Positions 59,805-64,000 of a DNA stretch of 64,000 bases are shown piece by piece (within the stretch, counting starts at the first letter, position 1; every line of letters starts with the position of its first letter). A program made the position numbers and the translations under genes. Below the pieces are notes generated by a model that saw only the letters and a program-made list of their open reading frames with translations, searched no databases and was not told the origin of the DNA. Source of the stretch: Paraburkholderia mimosarum LMG 23256 = NBRC 106338 (GTDB lineage: Bacteria > Pseudomonadota > Gammaproteobacteria > Burkholderiales > Burkholderiaceae); NCBI RefSeq assembly GCF_000739815.1, contig NZ_BBJJ01000019.1, positions 1 to 64,000 of the forward strand, written 5' to 3'.

Positions 59805-60974
59805 TCACTCCGCTTGCAGAATTAAGGTGCCCGCCGCGTGGGTGCCAGCCAGATTGCCGCCCGTGCCGTGCGCGAGCACGAACTCGCGGCGCGCCACCTG
59901 GACCGCCGGATGTGCCTCGCCTCGGCATTGCCGCACGGCTTCAAGGATTTTCGTCATTCCGCCTTTGTTACCGGGGTGGTTGTTGCACAGGCCGCCGCCG
60001 TCCGTGTTGAACGGCAAGCGGCCATGGCCTGCGATCAGGTTGCCGTCCGCGACGAACCACCCGCCCCTTCCCTTGGCGCAAAAGCCCAGGTCTTCGAGCT
60101 GCACGATGACGGTGATGGTGAAGCTGTCGTACAACGACGCGTAGCCGATGTCAGCCGGGCTGATTCCGGCCTCGGCAAACGCGACCACCCCCGAGCGTGC
60201 GCCAGCCGAGGTCAATAGCTCGATACGTCCGGCGTCGGGGTGCTTGACCGCGGCCCCTGTCCCGATGACCTTGACCTTCGGGCGCGCCAACCGCTTCGCT
60301 ATTTCCGGGCGCGTGACGACCACGGCGCCACCGCCGTCCGTCACGACGCAACAGTCGAGACGGTGCAGCGGATCGGCGACGAGCGGCGAATCGAGCACAT
60401 CCCGCACCGAAACGACTTCGCGGTGCACGGCGTTCGGGTTGTGCTGCGCATGATGCGAGGCGGCGACGCGGACCCAGGCGAGCTGCTCGGGCGTCGTGCC
60501 GAATTCGTGCATATGTCGGCGCGCCACCATCGCGTAGCCGTACATCGGATGGGGCGGAACTGCGGCCTGGAACGGCAGGTTCGGCATCGTGTCCCGATCG
60601 ACACCGGCGAGTCGGGTGCCTGCGCCCACCGCGAGGGGTCGATCAGCCATCGTGATCAGGGCCACATTGCAGTGCCCTGCCGCGATGGCCTCCACCGCGT
60701 GCGCCACGTGCAACAGATAAGCTGAGCCGCCCGATTCCGTCGTATCGACATGACGCAAGTTGCGCAGGCCGATGTACTCGGCCATCGTGAGCGCTCCGAG
60801 TCCAGGGGCGTCGGCGCCGCAAAAAAAGCCGTCGACGTCATCGAGCGAGAGTCCTGCGTCCTCCAGTGCGCCGAGCGCGACATCCGCATGCATCTGGGCA
60901 GTCGACAATCCGTCGGCCCGGCGAACAGGATGTTCGTAGATACCCGCGATATAGGCGGCGCCTTTGGTATTCAT
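59805..60974 (-). CDS. SCP-x-type thiolase-fold protein (thiolase or retro-aldolase)
   Basis: This 389-residue protein is of the lipid-transfer/SCP-x thiolase subfamily. The N-terminal half has AYIAGIYEHPVRRADGLSTAQMHADVALGALEDAGL and DVDGFFCGADAPGLG. At the place of the thiolase nucleophile it reads DTTESGGSAYLLHVAHA, so the catalytic Cys is absent, as in the Ltp2-type steroid side-chain aldolases. C-terminal marks are SLYDSFTITVIVQLEDLGFC, NTDGGGLCNNHPGNKGGMTKILEAVRQCRG and a HGTGGNLAGTHAAGTLIL glycine-rich end. With DUF35 in the next gene, retro-aldol or thiolytic cleavage of a CoA ester is expected. It is first in the minus-strand operon, and operators lie upstream. Confidence 0.85.
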   Translation of the reverse strand: MNTKGAAYIAGIYEHPVRRADGLSTAQMHADVALGALEDAGLSLDDVDGFFCGADAPGLGALTMAEYIGLRNLRHVDTTESGGSAYLLHVAHAVEAIAAGHCNVALITMADRPLAVGAGTRLAGVDRDTMPNLPFQAAVPPHPMYGYAMVARRHMHEFGTTPEQLAWVRVAASHHAQHNPNAVHREVVSVRDVLDSPLVADPLHRLDCCVVTDGGGAVVVTRPEIAKRLARPKVKVIGTGAAVKHPDAGRIELLTSAGARSGVVAFAEAGISPADIGYASLYDSFTITVIVQLEDLGFCAKGRGGWFVADGNLIAGHGRLPFNTDGGGLCNNHPGNKGGMTKILEAVRQCRGEAHPAVQVARREFVLAHGTGGNLAGTHAAGTLILQAE

Positions 60975-61063
60975 GGTGAGGAGTGCCTCCTTCGTTAGTG
61001 CGCGACGTCGAGGCAGCGGGGAACCACCGTCTCACACCTTGCCGAGCAATCTGTCCGATATAG

Positions 61064-61076
61064 TAAGGCTACCTTA
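61064..61076. promoter_or_regulatory. Operator candidate 1 of the divergent acyl-CoA operons
   Basis: TAAGG-CTA-CCTTA is a perfect inverted repeat 90 bp upstream of the thiolase start. Its exact reverse complement occurs at 61152-61164, 88 bp away. TetR-type regulators of acyl-CoA catabolism bind sites of this size. Confidence 0.6.
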
Positions 61077-61151
61077 TATCATGCCAACGAGGATAAGTTC
61101 GGAATTTGTCCCTAGGGTTTGCTCTATGTGGATGAAGGTCAATAACTTATG

Positions 61152-61164
61152 TAAGGTAGCCTTA
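61152..61164. promoter_or_regulatory. Operator candidate 2 of the divergent acyl-CoA operons
   Basis: TAAGG-TAG-CCTTA, extended to GTAAGG/CCTTAC, is the second copy of the palindrome at 61064-61076. It lies about 53 bp upstream of the ligase start at 61217, where a bound repressor would block the promoter. No matching regulator gene is inside the window apart from the MarR gene at 54604. Confidence 0.6.
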
Positions 61165-61216
61165 CTTTGTGACGCGACCATACCGTTGCGCGATCAACGA
61201 GATGCTTTTCCTGAAC

Positions 61217-63064
61217 ATGACTGCCCAGTTCCCTTTCATCAATCTCCCCTTCCTCGAGCGCGATCTCGAGGTCGCCGAGCAAGACGACGGCACCGTGCTG
61301 ATGCGTAGCAGGGTGCCGCTTGGTCCTGTCGAAGCTCATCTTCCGGCCGTCCTGAAGCGTCGGGCGCTCGAACGCCCCGAGCGGCCATGGCTCAACCAGC
61401 GCTGCCAGCAGACGGGCGACTGGCGCACGCTGACTTACGGGGAAGCTGCCCGCCAGGCGGACGCTGCGACCCAATGGTTGCTGACACAACGTCTCGACGG
61501 GCGCAGCGTGATGGTGCTGAGCGGCAACACGCTGGAACATGCAGTTGTCGAACTGGCCGCCATGCAGGCGCGCATGCCCTATGTGCCGGTGACGCCCGCC
61601 TATTCGCTGCTGAGTACCGATCACGCGAAGCTCAAAGCGATGGTCGCCTTGATCAAGCCGGCAGTGATCTTCGTGCAGAGCGCGAGCCAGTTCCAGGCGG
61701 CGCTGCGTGCCGTCGCGTCGTGTGACGCGTGGGTGATCTACGTCGACGAGCCAGTAAATGACTTCGACGCCACGGCCTGGAGCGCAGTCGTCACCACGCC
61801 AGTGAGCCTCGCGGTGCAGCGGTCGATCGACACCATCACACACGATACCGTTGCGAAGTACCTCTTTACGTCGGGCTCGACCGGCGAACCCAAGGCGGTG
61901 CCGGTCACGCAGCGCATGATTTGCGTCTCGATGGCCATGCATGCAAAGACTGTGGGGTACGATCCCATAGCGCCTGAATCGGTGCTGCTCGAATGGTTGC
62001 CGTGGAGCCATGTGGCCGGCGGCACGGCGATCTTCAACAGCATCGTGAACGATGGCGGGACGATGTACATCGACGACGGACGCCCGGTGCCCGGCGAGTT
62101 CGCGAAGACGCTGCGCAACCTCGACGAGGTTTCGCCGACACGCTTCAGCAGCGTGCCTGCAGGCTACGCCATGCTCGCGGACGCGCTGGAAGCGGACGAG
62201 ACGCTCGGCCAGCGTTTTTTCCGCCGCCTGCGCCGCCTGACCTCCTCCGGCGCCAAACTGCCTGACAGCCTCTACGAACGCCTGCAGACACAGGCCGTCC
62301 GCCACCTCGGGCACCGCATTCCGTTCGTCGCAAGCTATGGCTCGACCGAGACATGCGCGGCGACCACGGTCGTGCACTGGCCAACGGGACAGGCCGGGCT
62401 GGTCGGCCTGCCCCAACCTGGCGTCGAACTCAAGCTGGTGCCGCTCGATGAAGAGCGTTATGAAATCCGCGCGCGTGGCGCCTCTGTCATGGAGGGCTAT
62501 TTCCGGCAGCCAGAACTGACACGCCTCGCCTTCGACGACGAAGGTTATTACCGCCTGGGCGATGCGGTGACCTTCGTGGATCGGACGCGACCTGAGGAAG
62601 GGCTGGCGTTTGCCGGTCGCGTCGCCGAAGAATTCAAACTGCAGTCTGGCATCTTCGTGCGCGTGGGCACGCTGCGCGTCGAGGTGGTTAGCAGCGCCGC
62701 GCCACTGCTGCGCGATGTGGTCGTCGTGGGCGCCGATCTACCTTATGTGGCACTGCTCGCGTGGCCAAACCCGGACGCATGTCAGGAACGTTTCGGCATG
62801 CGCGACGCTCACGCGCTCTCCAGCCATGCGCCATTGCATGACGCGCTGCGCGAATCGCTTTTGCGTCACAACGAACGTCACACCGGCAGCAGCATGCGCA
62901 TACGCCGCGTGATGGTGTTGAACGAACCGCCATCGAGCGATGCCGGGGAGATCACCGACAAGGGCTATATCAATCAGCGCGCCGTGCTCGCCCGGCGGGC
63001 AAGCGCAGTCGCAGCGCTATACGCGGACAACCCCGGCGCGAACGTCGTGACAATCGAAGCGTAG
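61217..63064 (+). CDS. Feruloyl-CoA-synthase-like AMP-dependent acyl-CoA ligase
   Basis: This ligase of about 615 residues is in the ANL superfamily, closest in layout to feruloyl-CoA synthase. It starts LERDLEVAEQDDGTVLMRSRVPLGPVEAHLPAVLKRRALERPERPWLNQR. The P-loop is KYLFTSGSTGEPKAVPVT (about 212-229), with LEWLPWSHVAGG, VASYGSTETCAATTV and YYRLGDAVTFVDRTRPEEGLAFAGRVAEEFKLQSGIFV. It activates an aromatic or other carboxylic acid to its CoA ester via an acyl-adenylate. Start at 61217 is preferred on homology; 61202 is possible, and 61169 is unlikely because it lies against the operator. It heads a ligase, hydratase, Rieske operon. Confidence 0.85.
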   Translation: MTAQFPFINLPFLERDLEVAEQDDGTVLMRSRVPLGPVEAHLPAVLKRRALERPERPWLNQRCQQTGDWRTLTYGEAARQADAATQWLLTQRLDGRSVMVLSGNTLEHAVVELAAMQARMPYVPVTPAYSLLSTDHAKLKAMVALIKPAVIFVQSASQFQAALRAVASCDAWVIYVDEPVNDFDATAWSAVVTTPVSLAVQRSIDTITHDTVAKYLFTSGSTGEPKAVPVTQRMICVSMAMHAKTVGYDPIAPESVLLEWLPWSHVAGGTAIFNSIVNDGGTMYIDDGRPVPGEFAKTLRNLDEVSPTRFSSVPAGYAMLADALEADETLGQRFFRRLRRLTSSGAKLPDSLYERLQTQAVRHLGHRIPFVASYGSTETCAATTVVHWPTGQAGLVGLPQPGVELKLVPLDEERYEIRARGASVMEGYFRQPELTRLAFDDEGYYRLGDAVTFVDRTRPEEGLAFAGRVAEEFKLQSGIFVRVGTLRVEVVSSAAPLLRDVVVVGADLPYVALLAWPNPDACQERFGMRDAHALSSHAPLHDALRESLLRHNERHTGSSMRIRRVMVLNEPPSSDAGEITDKGYINQRAVLARRASAVAALYADNPGANVVTIEA

Positions 63065-63096
63065 CCTCCCCAAAGAGTCTTTTCCAACAAAGAATC

Positions 63097-63909
63097 ATGA
63101 CCAACAATACTTCCACCGCAGCCGAGTCGCTGATCGAGATTCAACGCGAAGGTGAGATCGCGCTCGTCAAACTGAATCGCGCTGACAAGCGCAACGCGAT
63201 CAACGACGCATTGCTTGCCGAGCTTGCATCCGTATTCACCGACGGACTGGAAGGCGCGCGCGCCGTCATTCTCCATGGCGAGGGCGAGCACTTTTGCGCA
63301 GGCCTGGACCTTTTCGAGCTCATGAGCAAGCGCAGCCCCGATGTGCTCGCAGGCATGCGTCGCACCCGGGCATGGCACCGTACCTTCGACCAGATCCAGT
63401 ATGGCGAACTACCGGTCATCAGCGTTCTGAAGGGTGGCGTTATCGGCGGCGGCTTCGAGCTTGCCGCAGCGACACACGTTCGCGTCGTCGAACGATCGGC
63501 GTTCTTTCAGCTCCCCGAAGGCCAGCGCGGCATTTTCCTCGGCGGCAGCGGCTCAGTGCGGATTCCGCGGCTCATCGGCGCCTCGCGCGTAACCGAAATG
63601 ATGCTGACGGGCAGCGTGCTCAATGTGGACGATGCACACCGGATTGGTCTTGCGCATTATGTCGTCGACGATGGCGCAGGCGTTGAAAAGGCTCGCGAGC
63701 TGGCCAGGCGCATTGCCAGCAACGCGCCTGCGACCAACTACGCGATCATCAACGGCATCAGCCGGATCTCGGAGATGCCGGTTGGCGAGGGACTGTTCGC
63801 CGAAACCATGATCACGTCGATGACCCGGTCCGCCAACACGGACGCAGCAAAACGGATTGCCGAATTCTTCGATGGCCGCCGCAACCAGACTTCCTCCGAA
63901 GCAACCTGA
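63097..63909 (+). CDS. Enoyl-CoA hydratase/isomerase (crotonase family)
   Basis: This 270-residue crotonase-fold protein has VKLNRADKRNAINDALLAEL, the first oxyanion region EGEHFCAGLDLFEL, the second GGVIGGGFELAAATHVRV, and a catalytic Glu in QLPEGQRGIFLGGSGSVRIPRLIG. It is likely to hydrate or isomerise the CoA ester formed by the preceding ligase, 32 bp upstream; hydratase/lyase activity as in feruloyl-CoA metabolism is an alternative. A Rieske oxygenase gene starts 55 bp downstream. Substrate remains open. Confidence 0.88.
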   Translation: MTNNTSTAAESLIEIQREGEIALVKLNRADKRNAINDALLAELASVFTDGLEGARAVILHGEGEHFCAGLDLFELMSKRSPDVLAGMRRTRAWHRTFDQIQYGELPVISVLKGGVIGGGFELAAATHVRVVERSAFFQLPEGQRGIFLGGSGSVRIPRLIGASRVTEMMLTGSVLNVDDAHRIGLAHYVVDDGAGVEKARELARRIASNAPATNYAIINGISRISEMPVGEGLFAETMITSMTRSANTDAAKRIAEFFDGRRNQTSSEAT

Positions 63910-63964
63910 CGAATCTACGCTTCTGAATAACTGGTTAAGCGAACTGCGTGATAAGGATACCGAA

Positions 63965-64000
63965 ATGCTATCTAAGGAAGACAACGCGCTGCTGACCCGC
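63965..64000 (+). CDS. Rieske oxygenase alpha subunit, first 12 codons (cut by window end)
   Basis: Only MLSKEDNALLTR is inside the window. This is the characteristic N-terminus of phthalate/vanillate-type Rieske oxygenases (MLSKEDNELLTRVGPGTPMG in relatives). AAGGA lies at the right distance before the ATG at 63965. The position after ligase and hydratase, and a PDR-type reductase in the same locus, support the call. The rest of the gene must be read beyond position 64000. Confidence 0.65.
   Translation, partial: MLSKEDNALLTR

Overview
The window is 64 kb of GC-rich bacterial chromosome, most likely from a Burkholderiaceae genome of the Paraburkholderia/Caballeronia/Burkholderia type. This rests on composition and on a dense set of catabolic operons for amines, sugars and aromatic acids, each with its own transporter and regulator. 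I have not confirmed it by any search. I see no tRNA, rRNA, CRISPR array, intact insertion sequence, integrase or replication origin. Most long open frames opposite real genes are high-GC shadows and are left out.

Layout. 1-2.7 kb: a parDE-type toxin-antitoxin pair with its own operator, a small secreted protein, an AT-richer gene-poor stretch and an OsmC-family protein. 3.3-7.3 kb: two genes for an ATP-citrate-lyase-like enzyme (an ATP-grasp subunit, then an 899-residue CoA-ligase/citrate-synthase-like subunit). 7.5-29 kb: an amine/amino-acid catabolic region. It carries an M20 amidohydrolase, two aldehyde dehydrogenases, three FAD amine/amino-acid oxidases, a class III aminotransferase, a cupin, a D-2-hydroxyacid dehydrogenase, a HAD hydrolase, a GNAT acetyltransferase, RidA, a peptide/amine-type ABC importer, and AraC and Lrp regulators. 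A 17-kb block in it (about 10.4-27.1 kb) is flanked by a duplicated oxidase/dehydrogenase junction in which each copy has lost a different gene.

29.1-31.4 kb: a LysR regulator with a D-serine dehydratase/D-threonine aldolase-like enzyme. 31.4-41.4 kb: a sugar operon (RbsABC-type importer, aldose dehydrogenase, broken lactonase, Zn dehydrogenase, UxaB-like reductase, altronate dehydratase, mutarotase) divergent from a GntR/FadR regulator. Together these fit oxidation of an L-galactose-like sugar to 2-keto-3-deoxygluconate. 41.5-47.5 kb: a ddpXABCDF D-Ala-D-Ala utilisation operon whose binding-protein gene is frameshifted. 47.6-53.4 kb: a complete RND efflux operon (outer membrane factor, adaptor, pump). 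53.4-54.6 kb: no recognisable gene, but a clean 2 x 124 bp tandem duplication.

54.6-64 kb: the left part of an aromatic/acyl-CoA catabolic locus. It has a MarR regulator, a phthalate-dioxygenase-type reductase, an acyl-CoA dehydrogenase, a DUF35/3-hydroxyacyl-CoA dehydrogenase fusion and a thiolase-fold protein without the usual catalytic Cys. Divergent from these are a feruloyl-CoA-synthase-like ligase, an enoyl-CoA hydratase and the first codons of a Rieske oxygenase. Two exact 13-bp palindromes lie between the divergent operons. The most unusual items are the ATP-citrate-lyase-like pair with an apparently altered citrate-synthase active site, the reciprocal gene loss around the 17-kb block, a repeated CGCAGCAGA-N3-TGCGG operator candidate inside that block, and the DUF35-dehydrogenase fusion.
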